Counted from the first letter of the stretch, positions 1 to 8,541 are shown. The stretch is DNA of 34,505 nt from an uncultured Bacteroides sp. (GCA_947173895.1 CAMWGU010000028.1:1-34505); one strand, 5' to 3'. Numbers and translations: made by a program. Notes: a model not told the origin generated them from the letters alone.

Positions 1-2
1 AT

Positions 3-104
3 GCCCGTGGGGAGAAGGTGCGCCAACTCTGCCGGGGCACGCAGCTTCATTGCATCGTGATGCAGTTTTGTGGCTGGGAACCGGTGCGGATGGAGGAGGT
101 GTGA
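3..104 (+). CDS. Possible 3' end of an upstream gene (partial)
   Basis: Frame 3 is open from the window edge to a TGA at 102-104 and would give a 33-residue C-terminus ending EPVRMEEV. The composition is protein-like and the stop lies just before the palindrome array that starts at 111. Frame 2 is also open, to a TAA at 106-108, so the choice of frame is uncertain. I do not recognise the product. Sequence to the left of the window would settle it. Confidence 0.3.
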   Translation, partial: ARGEKVRQLCRGTQLHCIVMQFCGWEPVRMEEV

Positions 105-110
105 TGTAAA

Positions 111-278
111 ACACGTACGTACGTGTGGGCTTGTACATACGTATGTGTAGCCCGATACATACGTACGTGTAGTGCGATACATACGTATGTGTAGTGCGAT
201 ACATACGTATGTGTGGCCCGATGCGTCCGTATAGGCCGGTAGGTACACCTGTGTAGTTTGGTGCACATGTACGTGCAG
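111..278. repeat. Tandem array of about seven 22-bp palindromic units (array 1)
   Basis: The first unit holds the perfect 16-bp palindrome ACACGTACGTACGTGT (111-126). Further units start at 135, 157, 179, 201, 223, 245 and 265, mostly exactly 22 bp apart, with cores such as ACATACGTATGT and linkers such as AGCCCGAT or AGTGCGAT. The last units are degenerate. There are no unique 30-bp spacers, so this is not a CRISPR array. The 16-mer recurs at 9312 and 9356, which shows a dispersed family. A period of 22 bp is close to two helical turns. Function is unknown. Confidence 0.85.
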
Positions 279-720
279 AGTACATCATCCCCTCATCTGG
301 TTGCTTCTTCTCCTTCTCCCTTCATCCTTTCACTTTGGGTAAAACCATCTATCAATCAACTGGTTAAAAATGACAGGGCATCCCCTCACGCTCCTTTCAG
401 CCACCGGCATGAGTCCTTTCACATCTGCCCTGAGCGGTTTCATACCATGCTGCCTTTGTGTGCCGATGAAGGGAGGCTGAAAGGGGGATGAAAGGCCCCG
501 GCGGAGTATCCTCTCACCCTCGGAATCCCCATCAGCAGGGCGTTTCAGCGGTTAATGAAAGGAGGACAGAAGAAAGAGGTCGAACATGAGGGGGGAGGGT
601 ATAGCGGCTTTGTTAGGATGCTTGCCGGGCTTACACATACGGGTGCGAGAGGGGTGTGTTCATTGTCCGGGAGTCGTTGCCAAAGGGAGTTGCAATAATA
701 ATCCATTCAATAGGCAAGTA
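279..720. other. Intergenic stretch without a convincing gene
   Basis: Short open frames here lack recognisable protein features and are not reported as genes. The only structure seen is a spaced 10-bp inverted repeat, CCTTTCAGCC (393-402) and GGCTGAAAGG (475-484), several GATGAAAGG-like words near it, and one isolated array-like unit, TTACACATACGGGTG, around 630-644. Confidence 0.5.
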
Positions 721-724
721 TTTG

Positions 725-747
725 CTATTTGGGAGAATGGCAAATAG
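725..747. promoter_or_regulatory. Operator-like inverted repeat in the promoter of the GH95-like gene
   Basis: CTATTTG (725-731) and CAAATAG (741-747) form a perfect 7-bp inverted repeat with a 9-bp spacer. The left arm contains the TTTG that would be the -33 element and the right arm ends 3 bp before the -7 box at 751. A protein bound here would cover the promoter, so this is a plausible operator. The binding protein is unknown. Confidence 0.45.
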
Positions 748-750
748 TGT

Positions 751-758
751 TATTTTTG
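751..758 (+). promoter_or_regulatory. Promoter -7 box for the GH95-like gene
   Basis: TATTTTTG matches the Bacteroidetes -7 consensus TAnnTTTG. TTTG at 728-731 lies 19 bp upstream and fits the -33 element. The start codon is about 25 nt downstream of the predicted transcript start. Confidence 0.65.
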
Positions 759-794
759 AAACCTATTTATTGAGTTCTTTAATTTATAAACAAT

Positions 795-3065
795 ATGAAG
801 AATAAACTGATTGCATTTCTGTGTGTATGCACTGTATTGTCGTTATCGGCTTGTAGCAATAAGGGAGGCTTGCCGGAAAGCCGGGCCGAAAACATTATCG
901 GAAAACACACGGTTCGTTTTACGGCGCCTCCGAAACGGATACCTGTACCCCATTCGGTTGATGCTCCTTTGTTGGGGAATGGCTTTACCGGGGTGGCCTT
1001 GTCGGGAACACCGGAGGCACAGGTGTTTTATGTGGCCCGGAATGATTTCTGGAGACTGAAATCGGCTTTGGACGAATCGTTCCCTCTTGTGCTGGGAAAG
1101 ATAAAACTGGATATTCCTCAATTGAAAGATGCTTCCTATCTGGTGGAGCAACGGCTATACGATGCCGTATCGACCGCTCGCTTTACCAAAGGAGACATGA
1201 CGGTCTCCTACACGGCCTTTGTTCCTGCCACGGAAGATATGCTGATTGTCGATCTGAATATGGAAGGAAACGGTTCGGTGGAGGGATCGGCCGGCATCTC
1301 TTTCTTGGAAAAAGCGGAGCAGATTGATAATCCGCCTCTTGAACGGATATTCCCCGACGTCAGAACGCATGAGATGAAGCCGAATGGCGTTGAATGCCTG
1401 TCGCGTGCTTTTGTTGACTCGGTCGATATCTCGACCCGGGGAGCTATGGCGTTGCGAGTGGATGGGGCTACGGATGGCAGGTTCACTCTGGAACCGGGAA
1501 AGACGGTCCGTTTGGTGTGTGCCTTTTCCAGTAACTTCAAGAGCGATGATTGCCTGGCTGCCGTCATAAAGCAAGTGGAGGATTTTACGCCGGCACGACT
1601 GGCCGAAATACAGAAAAGCCATAAAGAGTGGTGGCGGCAGTATTGGGAAAAATCGTATGTCAGCATACCGGACAGTGTAATTGAAAAGCAATATTATCTC
1701 TCTCTATACGGCATGGCTTCTTGTAGCCGGGATATGGATTTCCCGCCCTCTATCTTTGGTACTTGGATTACGAAGGAACGTCCTTTCTGGAACGGCGACT
1801 ACCATCTGAATTACAATCACATGGCTCCTTATTATGCCCTTTATTCGGCCAACCGTATCGAACAGGCCGATCCCTATATTTCTTCGATGTTGGCACAGAT
1901 AGAACGGGGAAATTATTATTCGGAGAAGGTCACCGGCATTCCGGGCGGCATCTTGCTGCCTGTCGGTGCGGGACCATTAGGAATTGAGACGACCCGTAGG
2001 ACTTCGTTCATGGATACCTATTATACTGACTGGATTAAAAGCGGGAACATCGAAGATGAAGGGATGTTTTGGGGACAAAAAAGCAACTCGGCCTATGCAG
2101 TCGTTAATATGTCGATGCAGTTTTATCGTACTTGGGACGAGGCCTATACCCGGCGAGTGTATCCTTTTGTAAAAGGAGTTGCCACTTTTTGGGAGAATTA
2201 TCTGACGCGTGAAGGCGACCGCTATGTGATTTATAATGATGCGATTCATGAAGGTACGGTCGGGACAATGAATCCTATTCTTTCGTTGGGGCTGGTGCGG
2301 ATGGTGATGCAGACCGTTTCCGACATGAGTGTTCTTTTGGGAGTAGATGAAGAAAAGAGAACGCAGTGGCAGTTTATTGGCGAACATTTGGCTGATTATC
2401 CGTTGCAGGAACGAAACGGCAAGACGGTTTTCCGGTATACGGAAAAGGGATGTGACTGGTGGGGCGACAACACGCTGGGCATCCAGCTTGTTTATCCCGC
2501 AGGGCGGATTGGTCTGAACAGTGATCCCAAATTGCTGGAGGTGGCTTATAACACGATTGACGAGATGCAACGCTGGCTGGACTCCAACGGGAGTAATAGT
2601 TTTTTCCCGGCTGCCGTGCGGATTGGTTATCATCCGGACAGCATCTTGGTGCATCTGAATGCTTATTCCAGACATACTTATCCGAACGGATTTCAGGCAG
2701 GCAATCCACATGGCATCGAAAACTGGAGCACGGTGCCCAATACAATCAACGAAATGCTCTGCATGGGACACCAGGATATTGTCCGTGTCTTTCCGGTATG
2801 GCCTCGTGACAAGGATACTTCGTTCCATCAGATTAGGGTGGAAGGTGCCTTCTTGGTATCTGGCGAACTGAAAGGCGGAGTTGTCACCTCTTTGGAATTG
2901 TTCAGTGAGAAAGGACGTGATTTGACGTTGCAGAATCCATGGAAAGGTAAGTCGGTTGAAATTACAGATCCGGTTGCCGGAAAGAAAATCGTAGAGGGTG
3001 ATATTATAAAGATGAAGACAAAGCCCGGCCGGACGTATCGGTTTGCCCAGGTCGAACAAGAATAA
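795..3065 (+). CDS. Lipoprotein glycoside hydrolase, six-hairpin (GH95-like) family
   Basis: This 756-residue protein begins with a lipoprotein signal peptide (MKNKL..., lipobox LSAC with Cys about residue 20), so it should be lipid-anchored, probably in the outer membrane. An N-terminal beta-sandwich-like part (about 30-270) is followed by an alpha-helical part with the stretch WNGDYHLNYNHMAPYY near residue 332 and NGFQAGNPHGIENWSTVPN near 635-655, then a short C-terminal beta region. This order (beta sandwich, alpha/alpha six-hairpin barrel, beta tail) is that of GH95 and related clan members, which act on fucosides or galactosides. The exact family and substrate are inferred and may be a neighbouring uncharacterised group. 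It stands alone, with its own promoter at 751 and a terminator at 3101, and no SusC/SusD pair is next to it. Confidence 0.7.
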   Translation: MKNKLIAFLCVCTVLSLSACSNKGGLPESRAENIIGKHTVRFTAPPKRIPVPHSVDAPLLGNGFTGVALSGTPEAQVFYVARNDFWRLKSALDESFPLVLGKIKLDIPQLKDASYLVEQRLYDAVSTARFTKGDMTVSYTAFVPATEDMLIVDLNMEGNGSVEGSAGISFLEKAEQIDNPPLERIFPDVRTHEMKPNGVECLSRAFVDSVDISTRGAMALRVDGATDGRFTLEPGKTVRLVCAFSSNFKSDDCLAAVIKQVEDFTPARLAEIQKSHKEWWRQYWEKSYVSIPDSVIEKQYYLSLYGMASCSRDMDFPPSIFGTWITKERPFWNGDYHLNYNHMAPYYALYSANRIEQADPYISSMLAQIERGNYYSEKVTGIPGGILLPVGAGPLGIETTRRTSFMDTYYTDWIKSGNIEDEGMFWGQKSNSAYAVVNMSMQFYRTWDEAYTRRVYPFVKGVATFWENYLTREGDRYVIYNDAIHEGTVGTMNPILSLGLVRMVMQTVSDMSVLLGVDEEKRTQWQFIGEHLADYPLQERNGKTVFRYTEKGCDWWGDNTLGIQLVYPAGRIGLNSDPKLLEVAYNTIDEMQRWLDSNGSNSFFPAAVRIGYHPDSILVHLNAYSRHTYPNGFQAGNPHGIENWSTVPNTINEMLCMGHQDIVRVFPVWPRDKDTSFHQIRVEGAFLVSGELKGGVVTSLELFSEKGRDLTLQNPWKGKSVEITDPVAGKKIVEGDIIKMKTKPGRTYRFAQVEQE

Positions 3066-3100
3066 AGTGTGATGAAAATCTGGGTATGGCTATATTAGCA

Positions 3101-3135
3101 CTGCTCCCTTTTTTTGAGAAAGGGAGCAGGTTTTA
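3101..3135 (+). terminator. Terminator after the GH95-like gene
   Basis: CTGCTCCCTTT (3101-3111) pairs perfectly with AAAGGGAGCAG (3119-3129) around a 7-nt loop and is followed by GTTTTA. It sits 36 bp past the stop codon. Confidence 0.75.
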
Positions 3136-3293
3136 AAGATGTAGAATGTTGTCTCGAAAAGTAGTGTAATGATTGTTTTTCTAATCCAATGTTACGGCTA
3201 CGAGGAAACAGGGGAGAGTGAAAAAGCAAACTTCTATAGAACGTGCATTCGGAATTAAAAGTAAAGGCATATCCGGCAATGGTGCCATATTGG

Positions 3294-4358
3294 TCATAGC
3301 ACCAGTCCGTCTAGCATCTCGATATAAAGCCGGATAGCTTCCTCTATTTCCGAAATCAGGATATACTCATCGGCTGTGTGCGAGCGCGATGATTTTCCCG
3401 GGCCGATCTTGACAGACGGAAATTTCATTAACGCCTGATCCGACAAGGTGGGAGAACCGAACGGTGTGCGTCCCAATTTTACAGCACGCTTCACAAAGGG
3501 ATGGTCGGGACTGATATGAGAGGAGTTCAGACGGAAGGAACGGGCTTTCGCCTCACTTTGTATGTGGGTGCTGATTTCTTTGAATAATTCCTCATTGGAG
3601 TAACATTCGTTACTACGTATGTCCACAACGAATGTGCAGGTGTCGGGGATGACATTATGCTGTGTCCCGGCATTGATTTGTGTTACGCTCATCTTGACCG
3701 GTCCCAGCAGGGCAGATTCTTTCGGAAACTTGTAATCGCAGAACCATCGGATATCGTCCAGCACTTTATAGATGGCGTTCACTCCTTCGTTGCGTGCCGC
3801 GTGTCCTGCTTTTCCGTGTGCAGTGACGTCTAGCACCATCAGACCCTTTTCGGCTATGGCGGGATGCATTTCGGTTGGCTCGCCTACGATGCCTAGGGTG
3901 ATGGGGGGCAATTGGGGCAACACGCTTTCTATGCCGTTTTTGCCAGACACCTCTTCCTCGCAGGAAGCCAGGAAGATAAGGTTGTATGCCTGTCTGGTGG
4001 TGGAAAGATAGCGGTACACTTGGAACAAGGAAACCAGGCTGGCACCGGCATCATTGCTTCCCAGGCCATAGATCTTGCCATTTTCGGCTTTTGGCGTAAA
4101 AGGCTGTTTCCGCCATCCGTTCACCGGTTTTACGGTATCAATGTGCGAATTGAGCAAAACAGTAGGCTTGTTGAGGTCGAACATCGGGCTGATGCACCAA
4201 ATGTTATTGCCTGAACGGCCGGTCATGATGCCGGTTTCTTCAATATAGTTCTGGAGAAAGTCGGCGGCTGCCTCTTCCTCTCGGCTCAATGAGGGAATAC
4301 CGATCAGCGAATTCAGCAGTGTAGTCGCTTCGGAAGTGTAATATGCTATGTCAATCAT
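3294..4358 (-). CDS. argE: M20 family metallohydrolase, N-acyl-ornithine/citrulline deacylase-like
   Basis: The 354-residue protein has the full M20 di-metal set: HID (H72, D74), D103 in GSNDAG, the CEEE pair (E134 as general base, E135 as ligand), GEPTE near 159-163 and a late His in RSHTADE. M20 deacylases of this size remove acyl groups from amino acids in the cytoplasm. In Bacteroides the arginine pathway runs through N-succinylated intermediates (succinylornithine transcarbamylase is established there), so the natural substrate may be N-succinyl- or N-acetyl-citrulline/ornithine rather than acetylornithine as in E. coli. No other arg gene is in the window, so this is from family knowledge. 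It is divergent from the acyl-CoA ligase, with a TAnnTTTG box just upstream (4385-4392, minus). A generic M20 dipeptidase is the alternative. Confidence 0.75.
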   Translation of the reverse strand: MIDIAYYTSEATTLLNSLIGIPSLSREEEAAADFLQNYIEETGIMTGRSGNNIWCISPMFDLNKPTVLLNSHIDTVKPVNGWRKQPFTPKAENGKIYGLGSNDAGASLVSLFQVYRYLSTTRQAYNLIFLASCEEEVSGKNGIESVLPQLPPITLGIVGEPTEMHPAIAEKGLMVLDVTAHGKAGHAARNEGVNAIYKVLDDIRWFCDYKFPKESALLGPVKMSVTQINAGTQHNVIPDTCTFVVDIRSNECYSNEELFKEISTHIQSEAKARSFRLNSSHISPDHPFVKRAVKLGRTPFGSPTLSDQALMKFPSVKIGPGKSSRSHTADEYILISEIEEAIRLYIEMLDGLVL

Positions 4359-4384
4359 CTTGATTCTAATAAATTAATATATGG

Positions 4385-4392
4385 CAAAGATA
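4385..4392 (-). promoter_or_regulatory. Promoter -7 box for the M20 deacylase
   Basis: On the minus strand this reads TATCTTTG, matching TAnnTTTG, 27 nt before the start codon. Confidence 0.6.
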
Positions 4393-4535
4393 GTATTTTT
4401 GAATGGTAAAAGGTGATGGGAAAAGAGGATAATTAGTTAGATAGGCAACTAAAACTTTTTGCTCTTTTCTTCTAACTCTTTGAGTGGTTGGTAAAATTAA
4501 TGCTGTTTTATAGGGGATAATTCTAAATTAAACCA

Positions 4536-4543
4536 TAACTTTG
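4536..4543 (+). promoter_or_regulatory. Promoter -7 box for the acyl-CoA ligase
   Basis: TAACTTTG matches TAnnTTTG and lies 28 nt before the ATG at 4571. The -33 element is not clear. Confidence 0.6.
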
Positions 4544-4570
4544 CCAACGAATTAAAAATGAAATTATAGA

Positions 4571-6376
4571 ATGAGTAGTTCTTTCTTATCTGTACTGATA
4601 CAACATCAGGCCGGAAAATATGGCGATCGGGTGGCGTTGCGTTACCGAGATTATACAACAGAGACGTGGATTCCTGTTTCCTGGAATCAGTTTGCCGCGA
4701 CAGTAAAAACCGTTTCGAATGCATTGGTCGAGCTGGGAGTGGGCGTGCAGGAGAATATCGCTGTATTTTCGCAAAACAAACCGGAATGTTTGTATGTGGA
4801 CTTCGGGGCTTTTGGAGTAAGGGCAGTAACTGTTCCTTTTTATGCTACCAGTTCGGAGGCACAGGTGCATTATATGATAGGTGATGCCGAGATACGTTAT
4901 ATTTTTGTGGGTGAGCAGTTGCAGTATGATGTGGCTTTCAGAGTCATGCAGCTGGGAAGCCATCTGAAGCAAATTATTATTTTCGATAAGGAGGTGAAGC
5001 GTGACGAACGCGATCAGACCTCTATCTATTTTGATGATTTCCTGAAATTGGGCGAGGCGTATCGTTGTCAGGCTGAGGTGGACCGACGTACTTCGGAATC
5101 GGGAAACGGCGACTTGGCTAATATTCTTTATACTAGCGGGACAACCGGCGAAAGCAAAGGAGTAATGTTGCATCATGCTTGCTACGAGGGAGCTATCCCG
5201 GCACACAACGAACGCTTTCCGAAACTGGGAGAGAAAGATCTGGTAATGAATTTCTTGCCGTTCACGCATGTGTTTGAAAGGGCTTGGTCGTACTGGTGTT
5301 TGTCGGTGGGATGTACATTGGCTATTAATCTGCGCCCTGTGGATATTCAGAAGACAATCAGGGAGATCCGTCCTACGGCCATGTGTAGTGTGCCTCGCTT
5401 TTGGGAAAAGGTATATGCAGGCGTGCAGGAGAAAATAAACGAAACTACCGGATTGAAGAAAAAACTGATGCTGGATGCCATCAGGGTGGGGCGTGAGCAC
5501 AATGTGGAGTATGTGTGCAAGGGGATGACACCGCCTCCTTTCTTGCACATGAAGTATAAATTTTATGAGAAGACCATTTATAGCCTGCTGAAGAAGACAA
5601 TCGGCATTGAGAACGGACGTTTCTTCCCGACCGCAGGAGCCGCCATTCCACCGGCTGTGCAGGAGTTTGTCTTGTCGGTAGGAATCAATATGGTGGCCGG
5701 ATACGGACTGACGGAATCTACCGCCACGGTGTCTTGCGAAAATGATTACGACCATGTAGTCGGATCAGTGGGACGTATCATGCCTCATGTACAGGTCAGG
5801 ATAGGCGAGAATAATGAAATACAGCTTCGTGGCGAAGGAATCACTCACGGTTATTATAAAAAGGAGGCTGCCACAGCGGCGGCGTTTACCGAAGACGGTT
5901 GGTTTCATACCGGCGATGCGGGATATATAAAGGATGATCATTTGTTTCTGACCGAACGTATCAAGGATTTGTTTAAGACTTCGAACGGTAAATATATTGC
6001 CCCGCAGGCCATTGAGGCTAAACTCATTGTAGACCGTTACATCGACCAGATCTCTATCATTGCCGATGAGCGTAAGTTTGTTTCCGCTCTGATTATACCC
6101 GAATATAAATTGGTGGAGGAATATGCCCAAAGAAAAGGCATCTGTTATGGAAGCATGGAGGAATTGTTGCAGAAACGGGAGATAGTGGATTTATTTAAAG
6201 AACGCATCGATACCTTGCAACAGCAATTTGCACATTACGAGCAGATCAAGAAGTTCACATTGCTGCCCCGTCCGTTCAGCATGGAACGGGGCGAACTGAC
6301 CAATACCTTGAAAATAAAACGTAATGTGTTGAATAAGAACTATGCTGCCGAAATAGAAAAGATGTATGAGGAATAA
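4571..6376 (+). CDS. Long-chain fatty acid--CoA ligase (AMP-binding family)
   Basis: The 601-residue protein activates fatty acids as acyl-adenylates and transfers them to CoA. It has the AMP-binding P-loop YTSGTTGESKGV (about 186-198), the GYGLTES motif (about 378-384), HTGDAGYI (about 446) and the hinge/C-domain motif LTERIKDLFKTSNGKYIAP, all in order and with normal length for FadD15-type ligases. No signal peptide is visible, so it is cytoplasmic or membrane-peripheral. It probably serves uptake or recycling of exogenous fatty acids for phospholipids, since gut Bacteroidales lack an evident beta-oxidation context here. Its last 37 bp overlap the tail of a convergent recombinase remnant (6340-7134, minus), but the C-terminus looks complete (NTLKIKRNVLNKNY...EKMYEE). 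Confidence 0.9.
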   Translation: MSSSFLSVLIQHQAGKYGDRVALRYRDYTTETWIPVSWNQFAATVKTVSNALVELGVGVQENIAVFSQNKPECLYVDFGAFGVRAVTVPFYATSSEAQVHYMIGDAEIRYIFVGEQLQYDVAFRVMQLGSHLKQIIIFDKEVKRDERDQTSIYFDDFLKLGEAYRCQAEVDRRTSESGNGDLANILYTSGTTGESKGVMLHHACYEGAIPAHNERFPKLGEKDLVMNFLPFTHVFERAWSYWCLSVGCTLAINLRPVDIQKTIREIRPTAMCSVPRFWEKVYAGVQEKINETTGLKKKLMLDAIRVGREHNVEYVCKGMTPPPFLHMKYKFYEKTIYSLLKKTIGIENGRFFPTAGAAIPPAVQEFVLSVGINMVAGYGLTESTATVSCENDYDHVVGSVGRIMPHVQVRIGENNEIQLRGEGITHGYYKKEAATAAAFTEDGWFHTGDAGYIKDDHLFLTERIKDLFKTSNGKYIAPQAIEAKLIVDRYIDQISIIADERKFVSALIIPEYKLVEEYAQRKGICYGSMEELLQKREIVDLFKERIDTLQQQFAHYEQIKKFTLLPRPFSMERGELTNTLKIKRNVLNKNYAAEIEKMYEE

Positions 6377-7134
6377 CGGGGATATGGATAGACTTCACTA
6401 TCTGTGCACTGTCTGATGGCACAAAAAAGGTGTAAGGCTTCCTTACGTATTGTAAATTCAACCGCATAGACATGGCAGAACGGGTTGTGTTGTGCGACAA
6501 GTCCCTTCTCTACAGCGCGGTTGTAAATGGAGCGAAGGTTGCGCATGTAGAATGAGATGCTGTTGGGGCATATCCCCATGGATTTTAAGTGTGCCTCGTA
6601 TGCCATCATCAGGTAGGAGTCCACCTCTTCCAAGGGGACATCGTTGCCGCCGAGAAACCGCTCCAGACTGTTGGCCGCCGAGGAATAGATTTCGGCAATG
6701 CGCTTCCTGCCAATGCATTTCAGTTGCCCGGCAAGGTTGCGGGCAAAGGAGATGAGACCATAGTCATCTGCATGAGAAATGTAAGTCTTCACCACTTCGT
6801 CGGCAGTATATGGTTGCCCCTTGCGTTCCAGGCGCAGGATGGAGGCTTCCATCTGTTGTCTGTCTTTCCGCAAGTTTTCCTGTAAAGACAGGAGATGGTT
6901 CAGCCGTCCTTCCTCCAACGAGGGGAGGAATACCACCTCCATCTTTTCTGCATCCCATTCTCTGGGAAACAGCCTGTATCCCGGGTTGATCTGTCTTGCC
7001 ACCCGATTGTGGATCACTTGATAGTAGAGTGTGCCTTCCCTCATCTCGACGGAAGAGGCACGGAATTTTATTTTCATTGTTGCCATATATATAAGGTGTG
7101 TCAGAAGAGTGGCACGGATGTCACTCACTTGCAT
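6340..7134 (-). pseudogene. Truncated tyrosine recombinase (integrase), catalytic domain lost
   Basis: The first about 235 codons read as a Bacteroidetes integrase: an Arm-DBD (from MKIKFRASS, codons starting near 7077-7086), then the SAM-like core-binding domain ending GICPNSISFYMRNLRSIYNRAVEKGLV and NPFCHVY. Just after the conserved linker (TIRKEALHLFCAIRQ) the similarity to the family ends, about 6415-6430. The frame then runs on for some 25 unrelated codons into the 3' end of the convergent acyl-CoA ligase and stops at 6340. The whole C-terminal catalytic domain (R...H-x-x-R...Y) is absent, so recombination activity is not expected. No partner catalytic fragment, IS or attachment site is seen nearby. 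I read it as the residue of an excised or decayed element. The annotated start could also be the inner ATG at 7086. Confidence 0.8.
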
Positions 7135-7297
7135 TCATTAATAAGACGAAAACCGTCGGTCCGGCCTGAACTTTACTCTCGGACGGGCGATGAGGATAGG
7201 GCCGGGAGTAGTAACATTGAAATTGTTCTCGAAACAGCTAAGATGCTTTATGTCAACTATTTTTTACCATTCCTCTCTCATTCTCGGATTTTTGTTA

Positions 7298-7305
7298 TAT
7301 CTTTG
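7298..7305 (+). promoter_or_regulatory. Promoter -7 box for prfB
   Basis: TATCTTTG matches TAnnTTTG. The transcript would begin about 7312, so the ATG at 7315 would be essentially leaderless. This favours the ATG at 7333 as the prfB start. Confidence 0.6.
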
Positions 7306-7332
7306 CAAACGAAAATGCAAAAAATCATCAAG

Positions 7333-8451
7333 ATGATAACAATAGAGCAACTGAAAGATGTAAAAGAACGTACGGCAGCACTTGAAAGGTATCTGGACAT
7401 AGAGAACAAACTGGTACAGGTGGAGGAGGAACAGCTACGTACGCAAGCGCCCGGCTTTTGGGATGATGCCAAGAAAGCGGAAGCACAGATGAAAAAGGTG
7501 AAAGAGCTGCAAAAATGGATTGACGGTTATCGCGAGGTAAAGACCCTGTCGGACGAACTGGAACTGGCTTTCGACTTTTTCAAAGATGAGCTGGTGACGG
7601 AGGAAGAGGTGGATGCGGCATATCAAAAGGCAATCACTACCGTGGAAGCATTGGAGCTGAAGAACATGTTGCGCCAGGAAGCCGACCAGATGGACTGTGT
7701 GTTGAAAATCAATTGCGGTGCCGGAGGAACGGAAAGCCAGGACTGGGCGTCCATGCTGATGCGTATGTATATGCGCTGGGCGGAGACCAACGGGTATAAA
7801 GTGAGTGTGGCCAACTTGCAAGAGGGGGACGAAGCGGGAATCAAGACCGTGACATTCAATATCGAAGGCAGTTTCTCGTATGGTTATTTGAAGGGTGAGA
7901 ACGGCGTGCATCGCTTGGTGCGTGTGTCGCCCTATAATGCGCAGGGAAAGCGAATGACGTCTTTTGCCTCTGTGTTTGTCACTCCGTTGGTGGATGACAG
8001 TATTGAGGTGACAATTGAACCTGCCCGTATGTCGTGGGATACTTTCCGTTCGGGAGGTGCCGGCGGACAGAACGTGAACAAGGTGGAATCAGGAGTACGC
8101 TTGCGTTATCAATATAAAGATCCTTATACCGGTCAGGAAGAGGAAATCTTGATAGAGAACACCGAAACGCGTGATCAGCCGAAGAACAAGGAAAACGCAA
8201 TGCGCCAGTTGCGCTCCATCTTGTATGACAAGGAATTGCAGCACCGCATGGAGGAACAAGCCAAAGTGGAGGCCGGCAAGAAGAAGATAGAATGGGGGTC
8301 GCAGATACGTAGTTATGTCTTCGACGACCGTCGGGTGAAGGACCATCGCACCAATTTCCAGACTTCGGATGTGAACGGAGTGATGGATGGAAAGATTGAC
8401 GGATTCATCAAGGCATATCTGATGGAATTTTCAGGTTCGGAGAACGAGTGA
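7333..8451 (+). CDS. prfB: Peptide chain release factor 2 (RF2)
   Basis: RF2 reads UGA and UAA stop codons and triggers peptide release on the ribosome. The 372-residue product aligns in layout with E. coli RF2: N-terminal helical domain, GCGAGGTESQDWASM-type core, and the catalytic GGQ at 244-246 in SGGAGGQNVNK. The codon-recognition tripeptide is SPY (199-201) where E. coli has SPF. The start at 7333 is chosen from the alignment (MITIEQL...) and the promoter at 7298, although the frame is open far upstream. At the place where most RF2 genes have an in-frame UGA and a +1 shift (TAT CTT TGA C), this gene reads TAT CTG GAC (7390-7398) straight through, so no frameshift is needed. A 44-aa membrane peptide follows at 8542. 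Confidence 0.95.
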   Translation: MITIEQLKDVKERTAALERYLDIENKLVQVEEEQLRTQAPGFWDDAKKAEAQMKKVKELQKWIDGYREVKTLSDELELAFDFFKDELVTEEEVDAAYQKAITTVEALELKNMLRQEADQMDCVLKINCGAGGTESQDWASMLMRMYMRWAETNGYKVSVANLQEGDEAGIKTVTFNIEGSFSYGYLKGENGVHRLVRVSPYNAQGKRMTSFASVFVTPLVDDSIEVTIEPARMSWDTFRSGGAGGQNVNKVESGVRLRYQYKDPYTGQEEEILIENTETRDQPKNKENAMRQLRSILYDKELQHRMEEQAKVEAGKKKIEWGSQIRSYVFDDRRVKDHRTNFQTSDVNGVMDGKIDGFIKAYLMEFSGSENE

Positions 8452-8489
8452 TTTCTTGGCTTTTTATTTGTTTTTTTCCATATTCTTTG

Positions 8490-8497
8490 TACTTTTG
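8490..8497 (+). promoter_or_regulatory. Promoter -7 box for the 44-aa membrane peptide
   Basis: TACTTTTG matches TAnnTTTG. It gives a leader of about 40 nt before the ATG at 8542, so the small gene can be transcribed independently of prfB. Confidence 0.5.
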
Positions 8498-8541
8498 GGC
8501 ATACGCTAAAAAAAGAGTTTTAATCTTAAAATGATATACCT

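Noticed and set aside
111-278. CRISPR array
   Set aside because: Units are 22 bp in total with 6-8 bp linkers that are themselves repeated; there are no unique spacers and no cas genes.
47-491. Small proteins encoded across palindrome array 1 and the following intergenic DNA
   Set aside because: The frames are produced by the repeat itself (Tyr/Val/Arg/Thr-rich) or are low-complexity; no start context or promoter.
1977-3059. Long open frame on the minus strand inside the GH95-like gene (360 codons)
   Set aside because: It is antisense to a clear lipoprotein enzyme, has no recognisable domain and no promoter, and arises from the codon bias of the real gene.
4586-5755. Long minus-strand open frame inside the acyl-CoA ligase
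   Set aside because: Cys/His/Gln-rich sequence without domains, antisense to a fully motif-supported enzyme.
6895-7332. N-terminal extension of RF2 by about 146 codons
   Set aside because: The open frame continues upstream by chance; the promoter at 7298 and the alignment with RF2 place the start at 7333.
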